From: Bacteroidales bacterium
GTDB lineage: Bacteria > Bacteroidota > Bacteroidia > Bacteroidales > UBA932
Assembly (NCBI GenBank): GCA_017473705.1
Contig: JAFUJQ010000029.1
Location: 124,001-188,000 of the forward strand
Direction: 5' to 3'
DNA: 64,000 nt
Shown: one piece after another, positions 25,983-34,665 of the stretch
Position numbering within the stretch: the stretch's first letter is position 1
Layout: each line of letters starts with the position of its first letter
Notes under the pieces: generated by a model
What the model was told of the DNA's origin: nothing
Databases searched by the model: none
The model's input: only the letters and a program-made list of their open reading frames with translations
Made by a program: the position numbers and the translations under genes

Positions 25983-28259
25983 TTATTCAATTATTCCGAA
26001 GATCTCCTCAAGAGTCTGGGCCTTTCCGCCCTGGCAGATAAGGTGATACATCTTGTATACAGGCTCGCCGTCAGCATCCTGTCCGACTGCGATACAAGCC
26101 GCAACTGTCACCTGGTCGCCTGACCAGTCCTGTGATGTATTGCTGTTTGCACGCATACCGCCGCCGTTGTTCTCGAAGCCACCGGCAACCCAAGAGTAGA
26201 TACCGTTCCACCATGTCTCATAGTCAATTCCCGACTCTGCAATGTTGTTAAGGTGACCCTGATTGAGGCCAGGGATGAATGCTGCAAGTTCGGTTGTACC
26301 CTGAGTATAGCAATACAGGAAGTATTCTACATCGTGGTCGATGTCATACTTGACCGTCCAGTCGTAAGCATCGCCTCTGCTGTATGGCACAAGAGAAAGG
26401 TTCATAGTAGGGTCTGGTCCGACCTGAACCTCTGCTGTCGTGATTGAGGCGAACTGGAACTGGCTGATGTTTCCGTCAAAGTCCTCTGCGCAGAGGAATA
26501 CGGTATACTCAGTGTCAGGTTCCATACCTGTCCAAGTGAATGGATCGCTGCCGCTAGGAACGGTAGGCCATGCATTCACATCCAGGCTCGAATATTCTAC
26601 TGAACCTGTTCCGGAAGAAGACGGAGTAAATATATAATTCACCCAATCGTTCCACGGACTGTCAATCCAGAGACCAGGATTGGCATCTGCCGTCATATAC
26701 TGTACATAAACCACAGATACTGTCTCAGGATCATAAGTGATGTCTGCGGTGAACTGAGTACGTCCCGGATTCTTGAGCACGAGTTTGAGATCCTTCACAT
26801 TGCACTGGTCAGGAGATGCAAGATTCCTCTCATCCATGACTATTGGATCAGAGAATGTGAGCGGACCTGCCTGGCCATAGCCGTTTCGTCCTGTATATCC
26901 TATATAATATGTCGCACCTGGCTGAAGTCCGCCGAAATAATCGAGCTTCACTCTGCCCTGTGCTCCAACAGCCGGTTCATCCGCATTCTTATCCCACGCG
27001 AAGTTAGGGTTGTGACATCCGTATCCCTGATTTACGAGATCGATAGCCTCGAGCTTCTGATCCAGCGAACTTGCATTTTCAAGTGCTTCCTTCTGCTCTG
27101 AAGTGTAGACACGATAGAAGATTGTCTGGCAATCCTTCGGCATCTCTGCATAGAACTCGAAATATGCAGCTGCAATCCTCTCAGGAATGAGCGCCACATT
27201 CGGCTCGGCAATTGCAGCATCCTCCGGAATTTCAAGGAGGTGGAAGTCGCTGCGCGCGTAGTCTTCCTGAGGAGTGAGGTTCGCATCCACCGCCACTGCA
27301 CATGTTGTGCTGAGGATGTTGTGGTCTGCTCCCTGTCCATAGTCAAATGAGTAATAGCAAGAGCCTTCGACATTCGGATCGTAGACTGAAGGTCCTGTCA
27401 CTCTTGTACGCATGAAGTCACGGAACATAGTGTCGCCGAAAATGTCGATATACTCGTCGATCTCCTCTGTAAGACCTCCGAAGAAGTACACTCCCGCTGC
27501 GTCAGAGTTAGGATAATGCTGCACACCGAATGCATGGTATCCTGTGGTCACCTCGATCTCCACCTGAGGGTCGCCGATAAGCGGCTGACTGGTGGTGTGG
27601 ACGTAGCAGAGGGTGATCTGCTCCTGATTAGCAGTGCTGATTGATGTGTCCGTACCTCCGACAACGGCTATGACATAATCGCAGTCAGGAATTGCAATTG
27701 CTGAAGCTGGAGCATATGCCGTGCTCATCCAGTCGAGTTCGATCTGGAGGAAGTCATCCGGATTGTCGAAGTCGTTTATCGAGATTTCATATCCACCGCT
27801 TCCCGAAGTATTGAAGAGGAATGTGCGGATATGCTCTTCCATATCAATCGCATCTGAGCCTGTGAGAACACCCGCGTTCCTGTCATTGAGGAGGTTGTTG
27901 TAGAGCTGCGCGAGCGGATACACATCAAACTTGAAAGACTGCACCATGGCTCCCGGACGAAGTTCGAACACGAAATTATTGTCTTCGACCTTTGTAACCT
28001 CGATGGTCACACCGACATCTGAACCCTCAGCGAAAAGGTTGCCCGGCTCGAGCGGGAACTCCGCCATGTAAGGGAACTCGAACCTCTGCTGGTCACCTGT
28101 CTGGTTTCCACCTTGATTGCCGCCTTCATTCCCGTTTCCGGTGCCAGGAGTCTGTTCCGGATCGTCACCCTTGTTGTCTTCCGGCTGCGGTTTGTCGCAA
28201 GATGCGAAAATACCGAGAACGGCAAGGGACATCAGAAAGAATTTAAAGTTTCTCTTCAT
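25983..28259 (-). CDS. Large cysteine-bearing lipoprotein with fibronectin-like modules
   Basis: 758 residues, lipobox FASC (lipid Cys21). A low-complexity tether rich in G, N, Q, P and D (about residues 22-60) follows, as in proteins held away from the membrane. Beta modules come next, two with fibronectin-like endings (GATYYIGYTGRNGYGQAG, DTEYTVFLCAEDFDGNISQ). More than ten Cys lie beyond the lipid Cys, which is many for a surface lipoprotein. No enzyme motif is recognised. The gene is 13 nt downstream of an Omp28-like gene and 46 nt upstream of the DUF4988 lipoprotein. Function unknown; client or ligand-binding partner of the Omp28-like proteins is a guess. Confidence 0.82.
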   Translation of the reverse strand: MKRNFKFFLMSLAVLGIFASCDKPQPEDNKGDDPEQTPGTGNGNEGGNQGGNQTGDQQRFEFPYMAEFPLEPGNLFAEGSDVGVTIEVTKVEDNNFVFELRPGAMVQSFKFDVYPLAQLYNNLLNDRNAGVLTGSDAIDMEEHIRTFLFNTSGSGGYEISINDFDNPDDFLQIELDWMSTAYAPASAIAIPDCDYVIAVVGGTDTSISTANQEQITLCYVHTTSQPLIGDPQVEIEVTTGYHAFGVQHYPNSDAAGVYFFGGLTEEIDEYIDIFGDTMFRDFMRTRVTGPSVYDPNVEGSCYYSFDYGQGADHNILSTTCAVAVDANLTPQEDYARSDFHLLEIPEDAAIAEPNVALIPERIAAAYFEFYAEMPKDCQTIFYRVYTSEQKEALENASSLDQKLEAIDLVNQGYGCHNPNFAWDKNADEPAVGAQGRVKLDYFGGLQPGATYYIGYTGRNGYGQAGPLTFSDPIVMDERNLASPDQCNVKDLKLVLKNPGRTQFTADITYDPETVSVVYVQYMTADANPGLWIDSPWNDWVNYIFTPSSSGTGSVEYSSLDVNAWPTVPSGSDPFTWTGMEPDTEYTVFLCAEDFDGNISQFQFASITTAEVQVGPDPTMNLSLVPYSRGDAYDWTVKYDIDHDVEYFLYCYTQGTTELAAFIPGLNQGHLNNIAESGIDYETWWNGIYSWVAGGFENNGGGMRANSNTSQDWSGDQVTVAACIAVGQDADGEPVYKMYHLICQGGKAQTLEEIFGIIE

Positions 28260-28272
28260 AGTACGATAATTG

Positions 28273-29355
28273 TTATTTCAAATCATATCCAGAATCTCCG
28301 CCATCAATGGCGCAGACATTCATGTTGTTTACATAGCCCTCGGCATCGAGCACGAGCGCATAGATCTCTGTATTTTCAAGGACCCACCTGCTGTCAAGAT
28401 CCACATTCCATGTCTTTGAAACTTCCTGACCAGCAGCAACGCGGCCGTCTTCCGTAAATTTCTCACCGGTAAATGTTCCGGAATAAGAGGTCACGACCTT
28501 GCGGACAACATGTCTGTGATTGTAGTCATCCTGTCCCTCAGAATATGTAGGAGTCTTCTGCCAACCGCGGATCTTGTCCTGGACGACCAGGACCACAACG
28601 CGGTACTGCGAAGACTTCTCTGAAGTCAGCCTGACAGTCACCTCTGCCTTGCCCGATGCGACAGCCGAAGACACTGCGACTCCGCAATGCGGCATATGCT
28701 CGGTGAAAGCAGCCTCTATGCTTGGACGGAAGTTGGCCACACCATCATCTGTCAGCACTCCCGAATCTCTCAGGTCTGTGACGAATGACGGATATGCAAG
28801 CCCCTTGAACATCTTGAAGACATCCTGCGTCTGTGCAATCGCAAGCGTATCAGTTCCCTCGGCATCAGAATGGAATGCACAGAGATGGATATTATCCTTG
28901 TATTTCGCCAGCTGAGGATATGCAAGTATTCCCTTCATCTTGTCATATCCCTCAGGACAATTGATGCACCATGCTCCTGTGAATTCTATCACGCTAACAT
29001 GACGGTCGAACTTCGATTCCACTACTGCCGGACTTGAATCAGTCACCGTCACCGTCACCGGTTCGGAAGTCATTCCCGCGTATTCCGCGACAAAGACATG
29101 CTCGCCTTCATTTTCAGGAACATATATATTTCCCTGAAGTTCAATGGACGAAAGGGTGCTGTATATCTTCGACTCAGAAGTAATGTCCTGACCGTTGTAT
29201 GTCACGGTAAAGACCGCCTGCGACTCTGTCGCAAGGTCTATCTCGCTGTCATCTACGGTCAGCACCGGAAGCGCTGAAGAATCAAGGTTTCCGGAACAGC
29301 CGAAGAAGACTGTTGCTGCTGCCAATACTGATGATATGCAGGTTATTATCTTCAT
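28273..29355 (-). CDS. Omp28-like thioredoxin-fold lipoprotein
   Basis: 360 residues from the ATG at 29355, which overlaps the previous stop by 1 nt (TAATG); an open extension to 29457 lies inside the upstream gene. Lipid Cys20 (FFGC). An Ig-like domain (about 30-110, QAVFTVTYNGQDITSESKIY) precedes the thioredoxin-like half with GAWCINCPEG (Cys130, Cys133), the closest of the five paralogues to a classical WCxxC redox site. It probably acts on disulfides in the outer envelope. Third of three adjacent Omp28-like genes in the operon. Confidence 0.87.
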   Translation of the reverse strand: MKIITCISSVLAAATVFFGCSGNLDSSALPVLTVDDSEIDLATESQAVFTVTYNGQDITSESKIYSTLSSIELQGNIYVPENEGEHVFVAEYAGMTSEPVTVTVTDSSPAVVESKFDRHVSVIEFTGAWCINCPEGYDKMKGILAYPQLAKYKDNIHLCAFHSDAEGTDTLAIAQTQDVFKMFKGLAYPSFVTDLRDSGVLTDDGVANFRPSIEAAFTEHMPHCGVAVSSAVASGKAEVTVRLTSEKSSQYRVVVLVVQDKIRGWQKTPTYSEGQDDYNHRHVVRKVVTSYSGTFTGEKFTEDGRVAAGQEVSKTWNVDLDSRWVLENTEIYALVLDAEGYVNNMNVCAIDGGDSGYDLK

Positions 29356-30413
29356 TATCTTATCTTGCATTCGCTGACATTGTTTACAGTCCACACATAT
29401 CCTCCGTCTTCCGAAGTCAGAGCTGCAGCTACAACGCGCATGTTCTCCACATTCCATTCAGGAGAGAGTGTGAAAGACTTTTTCGCTTTCGCTTCGACGC
29501 CGACTGTCAAAGGAAGATTGTCGTTGATCTTGTCTCCGGTCGCACCCGTAAGCACTTTGCGTACTACATTATTATGTATATAACCAGACTCCCCGGACTG
29601 ATCCGCAACGATACCATCCTCTACGAGGAATACTATGTAACGATAAATCGACGGAAGATTGGAAGTGATGCCGACTTCTACGACTCCATTTTCGGTGCTG
29701 ACGGTGACTCCGCAGTTCGGAGCATATGCCGCAAGTTCCTCATTGTAGCTTTCCGTAAATGTCGGGCCGATCAGATGTGTGCCTGTACGCATGTTCCAGA
29801 AGAGGCGCGGCAGGCCATCAAAGCCTCCGAGCGCACTGTTGAACTCCGCCGTCTCTGGGATTGTCATCGGGTCCTGGATGCCGCTCATATGAGAATGGAA
29901 CGCCACAACGGATATCATTCCCGGATTAGCTTCCTGAAGCGCCTTGATGCCCTTCGTTGCTGACGGGCAGCTTGTGCATCCTGTAGATGTGAAGTATACT
30001 CCCAACACCCTCTGATCATATTCCTTTGCATCACCTGAGAAGAACTGCTTCGCGTCCACCGTCACGGAATTGTCTGTGTAGTTGTTGCCTGCATAGTAAT
30101 ATTTCGCAGAGAACTTATAGGTTCCGGCTGTAACGGTCGAGAACTTGTTCGCGCCATATGCCATGTATTTCTCCTCACCGGCATATGCCCTGATGATCTG
30201 AAGGGTCTTGGCATTGCTGACATCCTCGCTTCCGTACATTACGGTGAAAGTCACCTCATCATTGCCGTCCGCAGAAATCTCAGTCTTGTCCGCAAATATC
30301 CTGAGGACTCCCTCAGGAACCTCGTCGATGCCGCTTCCGCCGTTGTCAGGCTCTACACCTGAGCAGGCAACCGCAGCAAACGCGCAAAGGAGATATCTGA
30401 ATATATTCTTCAT
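29355..30413 (-). CDS. Omp28-like thioredoxin-fold lipoprotein
   Basis: 352 residues, lipobox AVAC (lipid Cys17). An Ig-like N-terminal domain (about 35-120, DKTEISADGNDEVTFTVMYG) is followed by the thioredoxin-like half with STGCTSCPSATKG (Cys146, Cys149). Only 3 nt separate it from the upstream paralogue, and its stop overlaps the downstream paralogue start. The CTSC site lacks the tryptophan of typical oxidoreductases, so redox potential and role may differ from the neighbour at 28273. Confidence 0.85.
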   Translation of the reverse strand: MKNIFRYLLCAFAAVACSGVEPDNGGSGIDEVPEGVLRIFADKTEISADGNDEVTFTVMYGSEDVSNAKTLQIIRAYAGEEKYMAYGANKFSTVTAGTYKFSAKYYYAGNNYTDNSVTVDAKQFFSGDAKEYDQRVLGVYFTSTGCTSCPSATKGIKALQEANPGMISVVAFHSHMSGIQDPMTIPETAEFNSALGGFDGLPRLFWNMRTGTHLIGPTFTESYNEELAAYAPNCGVTVSTENGVVEVGITSNLPSIYRYIVFLVEDGIVADQSGESGYIHNNVVRKVLTGATGDKINDNLPLTVGVEAKAKKSFTLSPEWNVENMRVVAAALTSEDGGYVWTVNNVSECKIR

Positions 30414-30416
30414 CTC

Positions 30417-31559
30417 CTACTCGTTGTATCTGTAATCCACAGTCTCACCATAACCACAGGTCACGATGTTGTCCATCACCGAAGAATCAGAAGCCTTCTT
30501 ATGTCCCCAGACAGCCACATAGAACTTCTTCAGGTCAGCTTCCGAAGGGACATTTCCCTCACCGAAGTCAAATGAGAATTCCCTTTCCATCTCCTCACCC
30601 TTTTCAAGCGCCTTTCCTGTCTCGGATGAATATCTGAGGAAATTAGGAGAAACGGTCAGAACTACCTCGTCAAACACTCCGTCATTATTGGCAGAGTAGA
30701 CACCTGGCTCGTCATATACCAGACCATCTCTGAGCACTGCACATGCGAGGTCATATCCTCCGCCTGTGCTGGTCTCAAGGGATGCCTTGACCTTGAGCGA
30801 GGTTCCCTCGACCTTCACTGAAGACACCTTTATTCCACAGGTTGCAGGATACTCTACGCGGCGCTCGAATATATTGTCCTCGAGAACAGATGTGCCGACA
30901 GCTCCTACAACCGCCTCATCCATGTCATAGACCAGTGTCGGCCATCCGTTGCCGCCGAATGCACTCATCAGATATGCGCCCAGCGCAACATCACCTGCAT
31001 AGACAGAGAAAGGATCCCTGTAGTTGAAGTCTCCATGGAAGGCAAGCACCACAGAATGGTCCTTGGTGTTGTCAGACAATCCATGAAGACTGTTGGCAAG
31101 AGAAGGACATGCAACGCACCATACACTTGTAGCCTTGAAAAGGCCCACATTCCTGTGATAAGCCTCATATGTGGAACGGTTCACCGCTTTCACCTGAACC
31201 GTGTTTGCACATTCGTTTCCAAGGTATGTCGCCGTGAACGTGTAAGTCCCGTTCTCGATGAAGGAGACCGTCCTTTCCATACGAGGAACGCGCACTCCCT
31301 TGTCTGAAACGATGTTCACGCTCTGAAGTGTCCTCTTGTCCTCGAGCATCTCCCGGTCATACTTGTCCTTGAGAGAGAACTTGACGAACTCCTGACCGTC
31401 AGCCTCAACCTCTTCGAGGTTTGCCGACAGGGTGAACGGAGCAGTGAACTCCTCCGGGATATCTCCCGTGCCTGTTCCTTCGCCTCCCTGCTCAGGGTCA
31501 ATGGTTCCTGAACATGCCGCGAAGGCCATCATTGCTGCGATGTAAAAAAACTTTTTCAT
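30417..31559 (-). CDS. Omp28-like thioredoxin-fold lipoprotein
   Basis: 380 residues, lipobox FAAC (lipid Cys16), then an acidic G/E/T-rich tether. An Ig-like domain (about 38-125, SANLEEVEADGQEFVKFSL) leads to the thioredoxin-like half with SVWCVACPSLANS (Cys148, Cys151). The WCVAC site is redox-type. A dispersed palindromic element sits in the 34-nt gap before this gene. It is the first of the three tandem Omp28-like genes; sequence similarity among the three is low outside the domain pattern, so the duplication is old. Confidence 0.85.
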   Translation of the reverse strand: MKKFFYIAAMMAFAACSGTIDPEQGGEGTGTGDIPEEFTAPFTLSANLEEVEADGQEFVKFSLKDKYDREMLEDKRTLQSVNIVSDKGVRVPRMERTVSFIENGTYTFTATYLGNECANTVQVKAVNRSTYEAYHRNVGLFKATSVWCVACPSLANSLHGLSDNTKDHSVVLAFHGDFNYRDPFSVYAGDVALGAYLMSAFGGNGWPTLVYDMDEAVVGAVGTSVLEDNIFERRVEYPATCGIKVSSVKVEGTSLKVKASLETSTGGGYDLACAVLRDGLVYDEPGVYSANNDGVFDEVVLTVSPNFLRYSSETGKALEKGEEMEREFSFDFGEGNVPSEADLKKFYVAVWGHKKASDSSVMDNIVTCGYGETVDYRYNE

Positions 31560-31561
31560 AG

Positions 31562-31590
31562 ATTTCTCGACTTAGCTCGAAATGACAATG
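31562..31590. repeat. Dispersed palindromic intergenic element
   Basis: The 34-nt intra-operon gap holds CTCGACTTAGCTCGAAATG followed by ACAATG. Its reverse complement reads CATTGTCATTTCGAGC then TAAGTCGAGAAATC, the form GTCATTTCGAGCnAAGnnGAGAAATC that recurs between genes in many bacterial genomes. Arms ATTTCTCGA / TCGAAAT form a small hairpin with a bulged T. Related copies: 36534-36563 and, more degenerate, 4810-4832. Confidence 0.55.
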
Positions 31591-31593
31591 TGT

Positions 31594-33168
31594 TTAGAAC
31601 GAAGTTGTGATGCTGAAGTTTGCTCCTGTATACTGAGGAATCTGGCGACATACTCCACCTGAGCAGATGAAGCCGTCCTTGTAGCGTCCATAGCCTGCTG
31701 CTATGCGCGTACGTCCTTTAGTATAGCTTACTCCAACATTGTAGTAATGCATCTTTGTCGAACCATGGTTGAACATGTCGCTTCCGAAGATGCTCCAATG
31801 TGGTGCAAAGTTGACCTCAAGGAGAGCGGCCATCCAATCCTTCTTATCCTCCTGAGTAGTCAGATACTGAAGTTCGAGGCGTGTAGAGAAGGTCGGAGTC
31901 CACTTATAAAGCAGGTCAGCGACGAATATGTTCGAGAGCCATGTGGTCTTGAAGCTTCCGTAAGTAGGATTATACTCCTGCATAGAGTACATGAGGAGCA
32001 TCTTGAACTGCTTTGTCCACTGCTTCTCGACATCAAAGCTGAAATCCCTGAAAAGGAGGTTTCCAGCCTTTGCCGTGCCTTCCTCTGCTATTGTGTAATA
32101 TGTAGAGAAGTTTGCGTGGACCTTCATTCCTCTCTTTCCGCCCAGGGCTGTGCCGCGACGGAAGTTGTAGAACGCGTCGATCTGGCCACCGACCTCACCG
32201 CTGTTGAACGAGAACGATGACTCGTCACCGAGCTGAGGGTTGTATGGATGAAGTGTTGTAAGCATGTAGGTATACTGAGTACTCATCGCAGGGACATACG
32301 AGATGAGGTTTGCTGTCGAGAGTGACCTTGCTGTGATCTTCTGGCCCATCCACTCGAGACGGCGTCCGGTCACAGTCACTCCGAGGCCTCTGCCGTTGTA
32401 ACCCACTTCGAGAAGCTGGGCATTACCCCTCTTCTGAGTGAATGACACGAGCTTCTTGCCGAGGTCCACATATTCTCCCTTGAGGAAAAGTCCGTTCCAG
32501 TCGAAGTTGAGCCTTCCTGAAAATCCTACCGAATTCGGTTTTCCGCCGGCCTCCTCCATATCGATGCTGATCTTCTCGAATCTGTTGAGGACTGATCCTT
32601 CCACGGAAAGAAGGATATCGTCAAGGCCTATGATGTTAGAAAGCGAAACGCTGAGGTCTGCTCCTCTGACCTGGGTGTCAGATATATCCATTCCAAGACG
32701 AGGCATGCCCCAGAGAGCCTTGAAGGCGATCTTGTCTTCCCAGTTGTATGCAAAGCGGGCTCCCATAAGCGCATTGTTGAGACCGAGGAGCCGGTCCTCC
32801 CAGCTGCGGAAAAGCAGACCGCTTCCGAACTGGTCGTAGAACGTACCGGCTGTGATCTGGAAATCCTCATCCTTCCAGTTCACATAGATGTTGCTGAGAG
32901 CGAACTTATTCAGGTCATCGGGATATCCGATGGTAGCAGGAGCATAGCCTTCTATCTGCAGACCGGCAGAGAAATTGCCGTTGTAGTAGTCCAGCTTGAG
33001 GTAGTTGTTCGAACCGAAACGGTCATTGTCAGGGGTGAACCTGTTCTTCTCGTCCTGGACATAGATATGGTCATTGGTCTCGAAGCTTCCTGTCAGATAA
33101 CCCTTGTCCTGCGCCGAGGCAGTGATCGACAAGGCTGCGAAGCTTATGATCAGAATTGCTTTTTTCAT
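31594..33168 (-). CDS. DUF6029-family outer-membrane beta-barrel protein
   Basis: 524 residues from the ATG at 33168; the frame opens 24 nt earlier without a signal peptide start. The signal peptide ends SITASAQDKGYLTGSFETN. The rest alternates short aromatic and amphipathic strands (NNYLKLDYYNGNFSAGLQIEG, NIYVNWKDEDFQITAGTFYDQFG) and ends in ANFSITTSF, with the terminal Phe typical of outer-membrane barrels. It resembles DUF6029 proteins, whose function is unknown. It lies 11 nt downstream of a TlpA-like thioredoxin and upstream of three Omp28-like genes, and may be the pore or export partner for that set. Confidence 0.85.
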   Translation of the reverse strand: MKKAILIISFAALSITASAQDKGYLTGSFETNDHIYVQDEKNRFTPDNDRFGSNNYLKLDYYNGNFSAGLQIEGYAPATIGYPDDLNKFALSNIYVNWKDEDFQITAGTFYDQFGSGLLFRSWEDRLLGLNNALMGARFAYNWEDKIAFKALWGMPRLGMDISDTQVRGADLSVSLSNIIGLDDILLSVEGSVLNRFEKISIDMEEAGGKPNSVGFSGRLNFDWNGLFLKGEYVDLGKKLVSFTQKRGNAQLLEVGYNGRGLGVTVTGRRLEWMGQKITARSLSTANLISYVPAMSTQYTYMLTTLHPYNPQLGDESSFSFNSGEVGGQIDAFYNFRRGTALGGKRGMKVHANFSTYYTIAEEGTAKAGNLLFRDFSFDVEKQWTKQFKMLLMYSMQEYNPTYGSFKTTWLSNIFVADLLYKWTPTFSTRLELQYLTTQEDKKDWMAALLEVNFAPHWSIFGSDMFNHGSTKMHYYNVGVSYTKGRTRIAAGYGRYKDGFICSGGVCRQIPQYTGANFSITTSF

Positions 33169-33179
33169 CGCCAAAGGGG

Positions 33180-33665
33180 TTATTTGCTGCATTTCTTGAT
33201 GGCCTCGAAGAGTTCAAGTTCGTTGCCAGGCACATATGAAGTGTGAGAATAGACAATCTTGCCAGTACCGTCCAACACGAATACATGTGGAACGACCGAC
33301 ACGTTCATGGCTCTCATGAAGTCTTGGTTCTTGTCGAAGAGGAGGGTATATTCCTCACCCCAGCCGCGTCCCTCAGCAAATGACTTTGCCTTTGCAAGGA
33401 GACGGCTGTCGTCTGTCGAAACTGCAACTACACGGAACTCCACCTCATCAAGCCAGTCAGGCAGTGCGTCATAGATGGCGTCAAGCTCACGGATGCATGG
33501 CTTGCATGATGTAGACCAGAATGAAACGATCATCGGTGTACCTTCCTTGAGGAGGGACTTTGTGTTCACGGTTTCACCCTTCGCATTCTCAACTGTTACA
33601 GAAGGGACCTGGGCAGCGGCGGCTGCGCAGATAAGGAGTGCAAGACTCAAAAGAAAAGTTCTCAT
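33180..33665 (-). CDS. Periplasmic TlpA-like thioredoxin
   Basis: 161 residues from the ATG at 33665; the frame is open further upstream but the ATG gives a clean signal peptide (MRTFLLSLALLICAAAAAQ). The single thioredoxin domain has SFWSTSCKPCIRELD (Cys54, Cys57) and the cis-Pro segment VSVVPHVFVLD. The signal peptide is of the cleaved type, so the protein is soluble in the periplasm, unlike the lipid-anchored TlpA at 14508. It leads the seven-gene operon and has a well-formed promoter. Likely role: thiol-disulfide donor or acceptor for the downstream CxxC lipoproteins (inference). Confidence 0.9.
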   Translation of the reverse strand: MRTFLLSLALLICAAAAAQVPSVTVENAKGETVNTKSLLKEGTPMIVSFWSTSCKPCIRELDAIYDALPDWLDEVEFRVVAVSTDDSRLLAKAKSFAEGRGWGEEYTLLFDKNQDFMRAMNVSVVPHVFVLDGTGKIVYSHTSYVPGNELELFEAIKKCSK

Positions 33666-33724
33666 ATTTTTCGTACTTAAATATTGACTTGAAAACAGAC
33701 TGATACAACAACCCATAATTCGGA

Positions 33725-33755
33725 CAAAAGTACGGAATAATATTCGAATTACCAA
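33725..33755 (-). promoter_or_regulatory. Promoter of the TlpA-like/DUF6029/Omp28 operon
   Basis: On the minus strand TTGG (33755-33752), 19 nt, TACTTTTG (33732-33725) fits the Bacteroidota consensus. The leader to the ATG at 33665 is about 55 nt. Confidence 0.6.
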
Positions 33756-33798
33756 TAATTTATTATGCAGACGGGGCAAAACCGGGCGCGATTGGCCA

Positions 33799-34605
33799 TT
33801 ATGACAGCATTTTAAACAAAGAAACAGTACGCACAGCTTCCGCCACATCGTGCACACGAAGAATGTCTGCACCCCTCTCGAGAGCAGCCATATGAAGAGC
33901 CTGGGTCGCAGGCAGGGACTCCTCTGGAGTGATTCCCAAAAATCGGTATATCATGCTTTTGCGGGATAGGCCGACAAGTATCGGACGTGGAGACATCTCT
34001 GACTTTATTTTCTCCAATCCTCTCATCAGGGCATAGTTCTGCTCCAAGGTCTTTGCAAATCCGAAGCCCGGGTCAAGAATCCAGTCACTTATGCCATGAA
34101 TTTCCGCCTTTTTCGAGAATTTTTTGAAATAATCGAGAACATCTTCAACCACATCCTTATAATCTGTAAGTTGCTGCATGTTTTCGGGCGTACCTCGCAT
34201 GTGCATGGCCACATATTTCAATCCCAGCCGACCGACTGTCGGAAGCATGTCGGGATCAGCCTCTCCTGCAGAGATATCATTGACTATGAACGAATCCAGA
34301 AGTCCGAAGGCCTTCTCTACAACAGACGCCCAATATGTATCTATGGACAAGGTTACATTTTGAAAGTTACTCCTGAAAGCCGCCAAAACCGGTTCAAGAC
34401 GGCGCCACTCTTCTTCCGCACCCACCGGAAGCGATCCCGGACGGGTAGAACATGCACCTATATCAATGATATCAGCCCCTTCGGCGACCAGTCCGGCAAT
34501 ACGGTCTATGGCCGCCTGCACATTGGCGCAGCGGCTTTCGGCAAAATACGAGTCATCCGTGAGGTTGACGATGCCCATTATCGATATTTTGCGGTTCAGT
34601 TCCAT
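33799..34605 (-). CDS. folP: Dihydropteroate synthase
   Basis: 268 residues from the ATG at 34605. The TTG twelve bases upstream lies in the predicted promoter. The protein opens MELNRKISIMGIVNLTDDSYF and carries the pterin-site motifs DIGACSTRPGS and DPGFGFAKT plus VGLSRKSMI near the C-terminus. It joins 6-hydroxymethyl-dihydropterin diphosphate with p-aminobenzoate in folate synthesis, in the cytoplasm. It is a single gene on the minus strand, divergent from tmk with back-to-back -7 boxes. The gap to the downstream operon promoter is small, so read-through is possible. Confidence 0.95.
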   Translation of the reverse strand: MELNRKISIMGIVNLTDDSYFAESRCANVQAAIDRIAGLVAEGADIIDIGACSTRPGSLPVGAEEEWRRLEPVLAAFRSNFQNVTLSIDTYWASVVEKAFGLLDSFIVNDISAGEADPDMLPTVGRLGLKYVAMHMRGTPENMQQLTDYKDVVEDVLDYFKKFSKKAEIHGISDWILDPGFGFAKTLEQNYALMRGLEKIKSEMSPRPILVGLSRKSMIYRFLGITPEESLPATQALHMAALERGADILRVHDVAEAVRTVSLFKMLS

Positions 34606-34614
34606 TTCGGGTGG

Positions 34615-34641
34615 CAAAATTAGTAAATTTGGTTAACTTTG
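34615..34641. promoter_or_regulatory. Back-to-back divergent promoters of folP and tmk
   Basis: CAAAATTA at 34615-34622 is TAATTTTG on the minus strand. One base later TAAATTTG (34624-34631) and then TAACTTTG (34634-34641) are plus-strand -7 boxes. The folP box ends about 10 nt from its ATG (34605), so that mRNA would have almost no leader. Confidence 0.5.
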
Positions 34642-34665
34642 TATGATAAACAAATCAACAAATTT

